64,000 bases of DNA from Actinoplanes derwentensis. GTDB lineage: Bacteria; Actinomycetota; Actinomycetes; Mycobacteriales; Micromonosporaceae. Below, in pieces: positions 51,317 through 60,290 of this stretch. Under the pieces are notes generated by a model, which saw nothing but the letters and a program-made list of their open reading frames with translations, was not told the origin of the DNA and searched no databases. How positions within the stretch are numbered: position 1 is the stretch's first letter; every line of letters begins with the position of its first letter. The stretch lies in assembly GCF_900104725.1 (NCBI RefSeq), contig NZ_LT629758.1, positions 4,788,501-4,852,500 on the forward strand, in the 5' to 3' direction. The position numbers and the translations under genes were made by a program.

Positions 51317-52006
51317 ATGACGCGAACCACACAGTTCACGATCGGCGCGACGGCCCACTGCAACGACGGTGTAGGCGGCACGGTGACCCGGGTGGTCATC
51401 GATCCCGTCGCACGAACCGTCACGCACCTGGTCATCGAGCCGAGACACGAGCATACGGCCGGACGTCTGGTGCCGCTGCGTCTCGTGCAGAAGACAGGTA
51501 GGGAGCTTCTGCTGGGCTGCACGGTCACGCAGTTCGAGAGGCTCGACCGCGCCGAGGAAAGCCACTACGTGGCAGATGACGACGGCTACTCGTCCCATGG
51601 AACCGGGAAAGCGCCCGCCTGGCCCTACTTCAGCGGCCTGGGTGGTACCGGCCTGCGGGCCGGCGGCAGTGACATTGCCACGGGGTTGGCAGCCGGGGCG
51701 TACCGGGACAGCAAGGTGGTAACCACCGATTCCGTGCCGAGCGGCGACGTCGTCGTCTACCGCGGCGACCCGGTCCATGCCACCGACGGCGAGATCGGCC
51801 ACATCCGCGGCATCGTGATCGACGCCGCAAGCCATCAGGTGACCCATGTGATCCTCCACGAAGGACACCTTTTCCACCGCAAGGATGTCGCCATCCCGAT
51901 CGGCGCGGTCACCCACATCGGCGACACCATCCAGCTCGCCATCACCAGACAGCAGGTCGAAGACCTCCCGCCGGTCGAATCCGACCAGTGCGATCAGACC
52001 CCCTGA
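51317..52006 (+). CDS. PRC-barrel domain stress protein
   Basis: A 229-residue cytoplasmic protein with two PRC-barrel-like halves: [36 protein letters not shown] at the N-terminus and [38 protein letters not shown] near residue 160-200, separated by a variable Gly/Ala linker. Such proteins occur in actinobacterial hypoxia or dormancy regions near universal stress, BON and GAF-sensor genes. AAAGGA lies 7 bases before ATG 51317. The exact function is unknown. Confidence 0.82.
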   Translation: MTRTTQFTIGATAHCNDGVGGTVTRVVIDPVARTVTHLVIEPRHEHTAGRLVPLRLVQKTGRELLLGCTVTQFERLDRAEESHYVADDDGYSSHGTGKAPAWPYFSGLGGTGLRAGGSDIATGLAAGAYRDSKVVTTDSVPSGDVVVYRGDPVHATDGEIGHIRGIVIDAASHQVTHVILHEGHLFHRKDVAIPIGAVTHIGDTIQLAITRQQVEDLPPVESDQCDQTP

Positions 52007-52137
52007 GCCACGGGGATGCGACCGGGGACCGGAGACCCGTGAACACGGGTCCGCGGTTGTCTCCCGGAACGACGTGCCCGGGGAGGACGGGACCAAAGCC
52101 TCTGCGTGGTCGGTCCGATCGGGAACAGGGTGGGATC

Positions 52138-52809
52138 ATGACGCAGATCACGCACAAGACGGATCATGAACTGAAGACGGCGGTGGTGGACGAGTTGGAG
52201 TGGACGCCGAGCGTCAACTCCGACCGGATCGCGGTCTCTGTCGACAACGGTGCGATCACTCTGTCGGGCCAGGTCGAGACCTACCCGGAGAAACAGGCGG
52301 CGACCCGTGCGGTGATGCACGTACACGGTGTGACCGCGGTCGCGGACGAGATCGAGGTGAAGAACGAGTGGGCACCGCGGGAGGACTCCGACATCGCCCG
52401 GGAAGCCGCAGAGGCGCTCGATCGGATGGTGTACGTCCCCGCGGGAGCAGTGCAGGCCCGGGTCCACAACCACATGATCACGCTGTCCGGCACCCTCACT
52501 TGGGAGTACCAGCGTGAAGCGGCACGCGACGCGATGGCAGTCCTGCGCGGCGTGCGCGGCGTGATCAACACGATCTCGCTGAAGCCGAAGGCCGTGATCA
52601 CGCCGATCGAGGCCAAGGCAAAGATCACTGCGGCGCTGGTCCGCAAGGCACGATTCGACGGCCGGCACATCACGGTCGTCGTCGATGGCACCGAGATCGA
52701 GCTGCGAGGAAGCGTTTCGTCCTGGACGGAGTTCCGGCAGGCCAGCTATGCCGCGTGGGCGACGCCGGGTGTGACCGACGTGAAGAATCACCTCGTGGTC
52801 GGTTGCTGA
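52138..52809 (+). CDS. Protein with three BON domains
   Basis: A 223-residue protein. BON repeats are visible at about 8-75 (LKTAVVDELEWTPSVNSDRIAVSVDNGAITLSGQV), 85-150 (VQARVHNHMITLSGTLTWEYQREAARDAM) and 155-223 (ITVVVDGTEIELRGSVSSWTE). There is no signal peptide, so it acts in the cytoplasm, unlike OsmY. Three-BON proteins are typical of actinobacterial stress regions. ATG 52138 follows GGGTGGG. It lies 131 bases after the PRC-barrel gene on the same strand and may share its control. Confidence 0.87.
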   Translation: MTQITHKTDHELKTAVVDELEWTPSVNSDRIAVSVDNGAITLSGQVETYPEKQAATRAVMHVHGVTAVADEIEVKNEWAPREDSDIAREAAEALDRMVYVPAGAVQARVHNHMITLSGTLTWEYQREAARDAMAVLRGVRGVINTISLKPKAVITPIEAKAKITAALVRKARFDGRHITVVVDGTEIELRGSVSSWTEFRQASYAAWATPGVTDVKNHLVVGC

Positions 52810-53075
52810 TCGACAGCCTTGGCGCTCCAGCCGAGGTGACACTCGGCGGGTACCGGCGGTGTGGCTCCCGGTACCCCGTCTGCCACTCAGCCGCTGCGAA
52901 GATCCGGACCGGACATGGCGGCTGCGGCTCAGCGCTTTTGTGCTGGCAGATGGCGTAGGGTCTGTCCGGGAGCAGACCGCGTCCCCGGATCAGAACCGTA
53001 AGCACCACAGGCGCGAAACCTGCCTCTTGCCCCCAGACCTCGGGCCGTGTTTTCCCCGCCCTAAGGGTCTGTGCC

Positions 53076-54512
53076 ATGAACGAGAGCCCACCACTTCACC
53101 ACACCGTCGCCTCGGACACCCCGGCGCCCGGGCCGCCGGTTCCCGGCTACACCCACTCTGCCGCGTCGCCGGACGACGGTTTCGTCGGCGTAGCCCGGCT
53201 GGAACTCGACGAACTGCTGGTCATGCTGATCAACCGGGCTACCGATGTCCAGCAGACGCAGGGCAGACTTCGTGGACTCCTCCGGGCCAACTTGCAGGTG
53301 ACACGTGCGGTCGGCCTCGATGAGGTGCTGACTCCCATCCTGGATGCCGCCCGGAACCTGGTCGGGGCCCGGTACGCGGCGCTCGGCGTGATCGAGGACG
53401 GCCGCCTGGTGCGGTTCCTGCACTCAGGTATGGACATCGAGACGGTAGATGCGCTCGAAGCCCAGCCTGAGGGAAAAGGCCTCCTCGGCCGGCTGATCGA
53501 CTACCCGGAACCGTTGCGGCTCCGCGACCTCGCCGAGCATGTGTCCTCGATCGGATTCCCCGCTCACCACCCACCGATGCGATCGTTCCTCGGGGTCCCG
53601 ATCCGGATCGGGACGCAGGTGTTCGGCAACCTGTACCTCACCGACAAGCCCGGCGGCGCAGAGTTCTCCGCCGACGACGAAGAACTGGCGACAGCGCTGG
53701 CCGTGACCGCTGGTGTCGCGATCGGAAACGCCGCGCTGCTGCACGAGGCCCAACGCCGCCAGCGGTGGCAGAACGCGATGATGACCCTGTCCACTGCCGT
53801 CCTGTCCAACGACGACCCACTCAAGGACGCCCTGACGCAGATCGCCGGACACGCCATGAGCGCCTCGTCAGCCGCCGGGGCATGCGTCTGCATACCCGCT
53901 GAACAACCGGAAATGCTGCTTGTCGCCGCTGGCGACGGCGTCTACACCGCACTGATCGGGAGAACCTTCCCCACCGCCGGATCCGGCTACACCGACGCGC
54001 TCACCGCCCGGGAACCTGCCCTCGTCGCCGGCCAGGGCACGAGCCCTCGCACCACGGGGCATCATCCGATCAACGGGGCCGGCCCGACAGCGGCAGCAGT
54101 CCTGCGCAGCGAGACCGCCGTCACCGGCGTGCTGTTCGTGTGCGCGACGCCCGGCTCAGCCCCGTTCGCCCGCCTGGACCTCGACCTTCTCGGCGGCTAC
54201 GCCACTTACGCCGCTCTGGTCCTGCAACTGGCCCACGCCCAGCACGACAACGCACAGCTACGGGCCAGCAACGACCGCCAGCGGATCGCCGAAGACCTGC
54301 ACCGGCGCGTCCTGCATCGCATCTCCCGTCTCGGGATCGATCTGCACACCGTCGCCGCCCGCCTGCACGACTCGGTAGCCAGAGCCACGCTCATGTCCAA
54401 GATCGACGACACCGACACGATCATCCACGAACTGCGGGCCGCGATCTTCACACTGGATTCCACCGACACCGTTCGACCCGCCGCGGCCCCACACTCGGCG
54501 TCGGCGACATGA
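53076..54512 (+). CDS. DevS/DosT-like GAF sensor lacking the histidine-kinase ATPase domain
   Basis: A 478-residue protein. The first GAF domain (about 70-215) has LDEVLTPILDAARNLVGARYAALGVIEDGRL; in DevS/DosT this domain binds heme, but the heme His cannot be assigned here. A second GAF lies at about 240-385. It then has the dimerisation helix with DRQRIAEDLHRRVLHRISRLGIDLHTV, where LHRRV replaces the usual LHDxV around the phospho-His. The protein stops after IFTLDSTDTVRP without the HATPase domain, so it cannot phosphorylate alone. It may be truncated or a non-catalytic sensor. Following sequence (54,513-54,911) does not encode the missing domain in any frame I examined. Confidence 0.8.
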   Translation: MNESPPLHHTVASDTPAPGPPVPGYTHSAASPDDGFVGVARLELDELLVMLINRATDVQQTQGRLRGLLRANLQVTRAVGLDEVLTPILDAARNLVGARYAALGVIEDGRLVRFLHSGMDIETVDALEAQPEGKGLLGRLIDYPEPLRLRDLAEHVSSIGFPAHHPPMRSFLGVPIRIGTQVFGNLYLTDKPGGAEFSADDEELATALAVTAGVAIGNAALLHEAQRRQRWQNAMMTLSTAVLSNDDPLKDALTQIAGHAMSASSAAGACVCIPAEQPEMLLVAAGDGVYTALIGRTFPTAGSGYTDALTAREPALVAGQGTSPRTTGHHPINGAGPTAAAVLRSETAVTGVLFVCATPGSAPFARLDLDLLGGYATYAALVLQLAHAQHDNAQLRASNDRQRIAEDLHRRVLHRISRLGIDLHTVAARLHDSVARATLMSKIDDTDTIIHELRAAIFTLDSTDTVRPAAAPHSASAT

Positions 54513-54911
54513 ACGCCCGGAAGATCCGGTACGCCACGCAGACGCACAGGGCCACCCCATCGCCCGAATCAGCGCCAGGAGGCTCACCGACCATCTTCTC
54601 TGCCAGCCCCAGGCGTTCGTGCCGACCTGAACTCGCGCACCCGTCCGGGGCACCACCGACCGCGGACAGCTGCAGCAGGTGGGCACACCGGTCCTGCCGG
54701 TCGTGCCGCTCGGTGTGGAGTCGCTGGGTGATGAGAAACATCTGCTGTTCGAAGCCCCTTGCGGGGCCGGTCACCTGCCGGGCAAGGACAAGGATCTTCC
54801 CACCGGGGACCCCCTGGAGGTGGGGGCCGACGACTCGCCGGCGATCCCGCTCTGGACAGCGAAGGTAGGGCAGCGGGCCGACGTCGCGATCGGCCGGCCG
54901 GTATCGGTGTT
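54513..54911. other. Intergenic stretch without a supported gene
   Basis: About 400 bases between convergent genes. A plus-strand reading near 54,679 (VGTPVLPVVPLGVESLGDE) looks protein-like but has no recognised family, and it opposes the flavodoxin gene further on. No HATPase_c motif (N, G1, G2 boxes) is seen. No hairpin with a T-run. Confidence 0.4.
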
Positions 54912-55445
54912 TCAGCGCCGGTCCGGCCTTCCCCGATTCGCGGGGATGCCGGCAGGGTTCAACGCGGTGGCGATCGCTGTGCCCCAGGCTGCGATAGCGT
55001 CCCAGTCACGGAAGTCGCCGTCCGGTACCCGCAAAGCCATGACCATCGCCTTCTCGCCGAAGCTGAGGTGGTGCCGAACCAGCCGCCCCGCGAAGAGTCG
55101 ATGGTCGAGTGCGTGGGTGCTCGTGACGAGTTCACCGATCTCGGCCGGTTCCTCGTCCGGCTTGGCCGGATCACCCACCGGGCCGCTGGAGAACAGCCAT
55201 ACCGGGCGTGGCTGTTGCACCACGATACGGTCGGCGAGCCGGCGGGCATCCTCCAGCCATCGCCCCAGATAGACGGCACTGCCGAGGACGAACGCGTCGT
55301 AGGATGCCGGGTCACTGACGGCAACGGCGGGGAGCACCTCGACGACCGCGTCACCGGTAAGGCCCGCTCGGATCGCCTCGGCGATACCGGTGGCGATCTC
55401 GGCGGTGGACCCGTGCCGGCTGGCGGCACTGACGAGAATCTTCAC
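54912..55445 (-). CDS. Flavodoxin-domain protein (HemG-like)
   Basis: A 177-residue flavodoxin-fold protein. MKILVSAASRHGSTAEIATGI is the FMN phosphate-binding loop; YDAFVLGSAVYLGRWLEDA and WLFSSGPVGDP are the two loops that contact the isoalloxazine ring. It resembles protoporphyrinogen oxidase (HemG)-type and menaquinone-dependent flavodoxins in actinobacterial stress regions; the true substrate is unknown. ATG 55445 lies 9 bases after the SRPBCC stop, so it is the last gene of a three-gene operon. Confidence 0.87.
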   Translation of the reverse strand: MKILVSAASRHGSTAEIATGIAEAIRAGLTGDAVVEVLPAVAVSDPASYDAFVLGSAVYLGRWLEDARRLADRIVVQQPRPVWLFSSGPVGDPAKPDEEPAEIGELVTSTHALDHRLFAGRLVRHHLSFGEKAMVMALRVPDGDFRDWDAIAAWGTAIATALNPAGIPANRGRPDRR

Positions 55446-55454
55446 AGTCGTCGC

Positions 55455-56102
55455 TCACTTCTGGTGATGGAGCGTTCTCTCGGGCAGCTGCTGCTCGGCG
55501 CGGTCGCGGATACCGCGCAGCATGCGCCGGCTCATGAGGAAGCTGACGACCGCGAGCGGTTCCACCAGCAAGCGCCCCCACCATCGCGTGTAGGCGTAGC
55601 GTTCGCGGACGATGAGGCGGGTCGTGGCCGCCGAGCCGGGTAACAGGTCGAACGTCCAGGTGAAGTCGTACGGCGCAGTGGCCGCACCGGGCATGGCCGC
55701 GCCCTGGAGAACCAGCGATCGGGGTCGTTCGGCGATCGCGACGGTCAAGGCGACCTCGGGTGCGAGCCGAACCGGGTCACCGACGGCGAGGTACTGCCAA
55801 CCAGGATTGATCCGCGCCGCGCTGTGGATGTCGCAGCCGATCAGGTTCTCCAGTGAGTCGTAGCTGTAGAAACCACCACGCCCCTGACCCAGCTGGACAA
55901 CCCACGGCCACACGTCGGCGACGCCAGCGCGGACCGTGATGGCGCGGGTCGCCGTCAGGTCGGGTGCGGGCACCAGTTCATCGCCGGTCAGAGCTCGTCC
56001 GGCCTCGGCGCCGGTCGCGCCCCACCGCAGTTGCCGACGCCGCAGGACGGCGACAGCCGCGGCGACGACCAGTGCGGCTACGACCCTCGACTTGGTGTTC
56101 AC
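55455..56102 (-). CDS. SRPBCC-family membrane-anchored protein
   Basis: A 215-residue protein with an N-terminal helix (VVAALVVAAAVAVLRRRQ) and an SRPBCC/START-like fold (TRAITVRAGVADVWPWVVQLGQGRGGFYSYDSLENLIGCDIHSA) ending YDFTWTFDLLPGS and a long C-terminal helix. Such proteins bind hydrophobic ligands. GTG 56102 overlaps the stop of the DUF4389 gene (GTGA). Start and overlap show an operon with the genes before and after. Confidence 0.82.
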   Translation of the reverse strand: MNTKSRVVAALVVAAAVAVLRRRQLRWGATGAEAGRALTGDELVPAPDLTATRAITVRAGVADVWPWVVQLGQGRGGFYSYDSLENLIGCDIHSAARINPGWQYLAVGDPVRLAPEVALTVAIAERPRSLVLQGAAMPGAATAPYDFTWTFDLLPGSAATTRLIVRERYAYTRWWGRLLVEPLAVVSFLMSRRMLRGIRDRAEQQLPERTLHHQK

Positions 56103-56839
56103 GGGGAGACCACCTCGACGGGACCCCCGGTGTGAAGCGGAGACGACGGGAGGCTGCGGTGATCCGCGTCGGCGGCCGGGCCGACCGGGCCGGGGCCGGG
56201 CTCGTCGTCGCCTTGGTCGAGCCGGAACGGCGGGTACCGGTCGGTCAGCAGGGCCAGGTAGGCGATGGTACGCAGGCTCCACCGGGCGATGCCGAGCATC
56301 AGGTCGTACAGACCACGGGGGTATCGGCCGGTGAACAGCAGGCTGATCCCGGCGATGAGCAGGCCGAGGCTGACCGCGCCGAGCGGCGCCGCCGATCCCG
56401 TACCGTCGCCGAACTTCCAGGTCGTAGGGCCGGTCAGCGCGGCGACGAGCAGCAGGTGCGGGACGGCGAACAGCCAGGCCGCCAGTGGCAGCCACCGCGG
56501 GAGCCGGGTAGGCGGATCGATCTGCAGCCGGGCCGGGTAGTCCGCGACGTCGGCCAGAGTGAACGGTGGATACCGATCGGTGCCGAGGGCTTGGTAACCG
56601 TAGTAGTTCACCCGCCAGGACCACCGCAGCACCCCCACATCGAACGCGAAGATCGCCGGTGGATACCGGCCGGTGAAGACCACCGACACATAGGCCATCA
56701 GGGTCACCACGGCGAACGCGGTCCACAGTCCCAGCAGGATCACGTAGTGCGGTATCAGCAGGAACCACTTCACCAGCCAGAGCCACCGGCTGAGATGAGA
56801 ATCGCGCGCGGCGTGCACCTGGACGGGAAAGCGGTTCAT
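56099..56839 (-). CDS. DUF4389 membrane protein
   Basis: A 246-residue protein with two DUF4389-type halves: WLWLVKWFLLIPHYVILLGLW with VVFTGRYPPAIFAFDVGVLRW, and LLFTGRYPRGLYDLMLGIARW, each ending in DRYPPF. About four helices, with a polar C-terminal tail. Function is unknown; the family is common in actinobacteria. ATG 56839 begins the operon with the SRPBCC and flavodoxin genes. The region upstream (56,840-57,017) has no gene. Confidence 0.85.
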   Translation of the reverse strand: MNRFPVQVHAARDSHLSRWLWLVKWFLLIPHYVILLGLWTAFAVVTLMAYVSVVFTGRYPPAIFAFDVGVLRWSWRVNYYGYQALGTDRYPPFTLADVADYPARLQIDPPTRLPRWLPLAAWLFAVPHLLLVAALTGPTTWKFGDGTGSAAPLGAVSLGLLIAGISLLFTGRYPRGLYDLMLGIARWSLRTIAYLALLTDRYPPFRLDQGDDEPGPGPVGPAADADHRSLPSSPLHTGGPVEVVSP

Positions 56840-57017
56840 GGCATCTCCGGCATCTGTTACCGCGAGTAGACGCCGCCCCGCCGCCGGGCATCAGTGCCGA
56901 ACGGCCCCTCCCCAGCAACACGCCGATCCGGGAGACGCGCTGCTCATCGTCGCGGTGGCCGATGCCCGGATTCGTCCGCGCCACCGGTAGTCAGGGTGCG
57001 GGTGCCGGGGCGGGCGT

Positions 57018-59288
57018 TCACACAGGCACTACCGGGCCGGATGCCGAGGAAGAGTGCTCGATGTGCCATCGGTCGAAGTCGGCGGCCGGCATGGGGCGGC
57101 CGAAGTGGTAGCCCTGCGCGATGTCGCAGCCCAGGTCACGCAGGGCTGACGCGGTCAGTTCGTCTTCGATGCCTTCAGCGACCACCGACAGGCCGAGATT
57201 GTGGCCGAGGGTGATGGCGGTGCGTACGAGTACGGTATCGCTGCCGCTGCCGGTCATGTTCTGCACGAACGATCGGTCGATCTTGAGTTCGTCGACCGGC
57301 AGGACCCTCAGGTAGGTCATGGAGGAATGGCCGGTGCCGAAATCGTCGACGGACAGGCGAATGCCGCCGTCGTGCAGGCTGCGCAGTACGACGAGCGCCC
57401 GCTCGGGGTCGGCCATCACCATGCTCTCGGTGATCTCCAGTTCGAGCAGGTCCGGCGGCAGACCGGCCCCGTCCAGCAGTTCGAACACCCGTTCGGCGAA
57501 GGTCGGGTCGAGCAGACAGCGGGTGGACATGTTGACGGCGACCGGTATCGGCGTACCGCGCTCCTGCCATCTTTTCGCCTGTCCGATCGCTTCCCGCAGG
57601 ACGTGGTCCGTCAGCGGCCGGATGAGGCTGGTGCTCTCCGCGACGGGAATGAAGTCGTCCGGGGCCATCCGTCCCCGGACCGGATGGTTCCAGCGGATCA
57701 GCGCCTCCACGCCCGCCAACCGGCCGGAGGCAAGGTCGATCTTGGGCTGGTAGTGAAGGCTGATCTGCTCGTCGGTATCGAACGCCCGGCGCAGGTCGCC
57801 GAGCAGTTCCAGCCGGCGCGGCGCGTTGGTGTCGTGACTCGCGTCGTACCGCTGTATGCCGGTGGCGTTCTCGGTGGCCTGGTGCATCGCGGTCTCGGCG
57901 TGACGGACCAGCGTCTCGGGGTCGGTTCCGTGTTCCGGGCCCAGGGACAGGCCGATGTTGGCCTCCATGTCGATGTTGATGTCACCGACCGCGAACGGCT
58001 GATGAAGGACGGCCAGCAGGTCCGGCGCTACGGCGCCGGCTTCGTCGGGGCCGGAACCGGGCAGCAGGACGGCGAAGTCGTCGGCACCGAGACGAGCGAC
58101 CGTCGCGTTCACGGGCGCCGCTGTCACCAGGCGGCGTGCGACCTCGATGAGCAGCAGGTCACCGTTGCGGTGACCGAGGACGTCATTGACGTCCTTGAAC
58201 CCCCGCAGGTCGATGAAGAGTACGGCCGCCGGCTGGTCGTCGCTCAACGCGTCACGGATCCGCGCGACCAGCAAAGCACGGCTGGGTGCACCGGTGAGGG
58301 CGTCGTACGAGGTGGTCCGGCGTACCGATCGGAGGTGGCTCCACCAGCCGGCGGCACCGGCGAGCAGGGTCAGCATCCCGGCCAGCAGCAGAGCCAGCGA
58401 CCCGATGCTCAGACCACGGGACCATCCGGTACCGAAAGCCGGGGTCGCCACCGCGACGTACCAGTCGTTGGCGTTGCCCTCGGTGGCGGCGATGCGCTGG
58501 AAGGCGACCCGCTGCCCGCCGATGGTGGTGATGCCGTGATCACGGCCGCTGCGGATCAGGGAGACGAAGGTGTGGTCGTCTGCCGCGGCCGGCACGGACC
58601 TGCTGTCGACGATGATGTGGCCGGTGTCGGCGTCGATGATCGAAGCGACGACCTGTTCGGACGGTGTCGTCGTCCGGAAGCTGTCGAGTGCGATCTCGTA
58701 GTGCACGATACCGACGTGGCCGACCGTCTCCACGACGGTCGAGTTCGAGACCACCGTGTTGTGGGTGTCGGCCGACTCATACTCTTTGGCCTGGTAGATC
58801 CGGCCGGGGCCGAGTTCCAGCGTGCGGGCGAAAAACGGGTTCTCCGCCTCGTGGTGGGACAGCGCCGACGGCGCGGACGGCACACCGTTGACCACTCGCG
58901 CGAGCTCGAGACCGCTGTCGTCGATGAAACACGCCTCACCGACCCGGCCCGGGAAAAACCGCACCAGATGGCCCAGGGCGTCGTTGACCCGTTGCATCAG
59001 CGGGCCACCCGAGTCGATCTTCTCCTGGATCGTACCGGGCGCCTGGTAGAAATCGGTGAAAACCGGGTTGGCGGCAAGGATCGCGTTGATGGCCCGGGCC
59101 CGCTCGAAATAGTTCTCCAGCGCAGCCGCCTGCTGCTGGAGTACGAGCCCCAGCGCATTGTCCTGGTTCGCGATCTGCCTGCTCCGAGCGGTGGTGACAC
59201 TGAACAGCACGCTCGACAGCACCACCATCAGACCCAGCGGAAGCGCCACCGCTCGGGCGAATCGCGCCACACCGGACAAGCCGAACAT
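57018..59288 (-). CDS. Membrane GGDEF-EAL protein, probable c-di-GMP phosphodiesterase
   Basis: A 756-residue protein. N-terminal helix (VALPLGLMVVLSSVLFSV), external CHASE/dCACHE-like sensor (about 35-300), second helix (SLALLLAGMLTLLAGAAGW), then GGDEF and EAL domains. The GGDEF motif reads GADDF, so cyclase activity is doubtful. The EAL domain keeps GVEALIRW, LELEITES, SVDDFGTGHSS, LKIDRSFV and VVAEGIE, all metal and catalytic residues, so it should hydrolyse c-di-GMP, with GGDEF possibly allosteric. ATG 59288 has GGGAGAG 2 bases upstream. It lies beside the FliF-C-like gene. Confidence 0.9.
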   Translation of the reverse strand: MFGLSGVARFARAVALPLGLMVVLSSVLFSVTTARSRQIANQDNALGLVLQQQAAALENYFERARAINAILAANPVFTDFYQAPGTIQEKIDSGGPLMQRVNDALGHLVRFFPGRVGEACFIDDSGLELARVVNGVPSAPSALSHHEAENPFFARTLELGPGRIYQAKEYESADTHNTVVSNSTVVETVGHVGIVHYEIALDSFRTTTPSEQVVASIIDADTGHIIVDSRSVPAAADDHTFVSLIRSGRDHGITTIGGQRVAFQRIAATEGNANDWYVAVATPAFGTGWSRGLSIGSLALLLAGMLTLLAGAAGWWSHLRSVRRTTSYDALTGAPSRALLVARIRDALSDDQPAAVLFIDLRGFKDVNDVLGHRNGDLLLIEVARRLVTAAPVNATVARLGADDFAVLLPGSGPDEAGAVAPDLLAVLHQPFAVGDINIDMEANIGLSLGPEHGTDPETLVRHAETAMHQATENATGIQRYDASHDTNAPRRLELLGDLRRAFDTDEQISLHYQPKIDLASGRLAGVEALIRWNHPVRGRMAPDDFIPVAESTSLIRPLTDHVLREAIGQAKRWQERGTPIPVAVNMSTRCLLDPTFAERVFELLDGAGLPPDLLELEITESMVMADPERALVVLRSLHDGGIRLSVDDFGTGHSSMTYLRVLPVDELKIDRSFVQNMTGSGSDTVLVRTAITLGHNLGLSVVAEGIEDELTASALRDLGCDIAQGYHFGRPMPAADFDRWHIEHSSSASGPVVPV

Positions 59289-59355
59289 CGCTCTCCCTTC
59301 ACTGACTGATTGATCGGCGATCCCCGGAAGCCTCTGAGCCCTCGGGACGGTCGCC

Positions 59356-60152
59356 TCAGCGGTGCGGATCCGTCCAACCGCGGAGCAGAGCCGCGGTTCT
59401 CCGCGGATCGTCGATGGACGGCCGAACCGGGGCGGTGGGGGCACTGATCGCCGTGACCACCGGCCGGGCCTCCACCTGGTACGGCGCAATCCGCGCAACC
59501 GGCGTCCGGTCCTCGCGATCTCCGCGTCGCCGGATCATCAGCAGGAGGACGGCGAGCAGGGCCAGGCCCAGTACGACCAGCCCGGCCTGCCAGGTGACAG
59601 CCGGGGTGGTGGCCGAGGTCAGCGGTGCAGTCACGTCCGGGCGGGCCGTCACGACCGACACGACGACCGTGTCACCGCGGGCGGGGTCGGCGCCGGCTGC
59701 CGCGCTCACCAGCTTCTGCAGTTGGGTCACGTCGACGGCCCGGTCGACCAGGACCGCGACACTCAACTTCTTGACGCCGCCGGGAGCCGTGGTCCGGGTC
59801 TCGTACAGCTGATTCAGGGCGTTGTTCCGTACGATGCCGGTGTTCTCGTACCGCGTGCCGCTGGTATCGGTGTAGAAGGTCCGGCTCAGCGTCTCCGACA
59901 ACGCACCCACCGACGGGTCCCGCGAATAACGTCGGCTGACTGTCTCGACGCGATCGAGATCCAGCTCGACCGCGGTGGTGGCCACGGCATGGCCCGGGCC
60001 GACGACCGCGTCCAGCATCTTCTGCAACGCACCGTTCAGCCGATCCTCGTAGGCGGCGGTCTGCTCGGGTCCGGCTGCCTGAACCGGCTGCGGATGGAGG
60101 CAGACACCGGCGGCGAGAACGGCGGCCAGCACTACGGCGATCGGTGTCTTCA
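59356..60152 (-). CDS. Secreted/membrane protein resembling the FliF C-terminal domain
   Basis: A 265-residue protein. A signal peptide (TPIAVVLAAVLAAGV) leads to a domain AYEDRLNGALQKMLDAVVGPGHAVATTAVELDLDRVETVSRRY, which matches the C-terminal part of FliF/YscJ ring proteins (LDxVLGPGNAxVxVxAxLDxDxxE). A membrane helix (AGLVVLGLALLAVLLLMI) follows. GTG 60152 has GAGGGAG 4 bases upstream. No other flagellar gene is nearby, so it is a solitary actinobacterial variant of unknown role. Two-component genes lie upstream. Confidence 0.78.
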
Positions 60153-60290
60153 CGGCACTCCCTCGGTCAGCCGTCACCGTCGTCCAGCCCATCGGCCTGT
60201 TGAGAATTCGGCCCGGTACATCTTGGTTGCTACCGAAACAGTCTCCGGGCCGGTGTTCTCGACAACCGTCCGAGCCTCTGCCGACAGCGC

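Noticed and set aside
54679..55272. Plus-strand 197-codon reading opposite the flavodoxin gene, considered as the missing HATPase domain
   Set aside because: No N, G1 or G2 box motifs; most of it is the antisense of the flavodoxin gene.
55455..56984. A 509-codon minus-strand reading covering two genes
   Set aside because: Its first two thirds are Arg/Pro-rich antisense-like text over the DUF4389 gene; only the part from GTG 56102 has a real fold.
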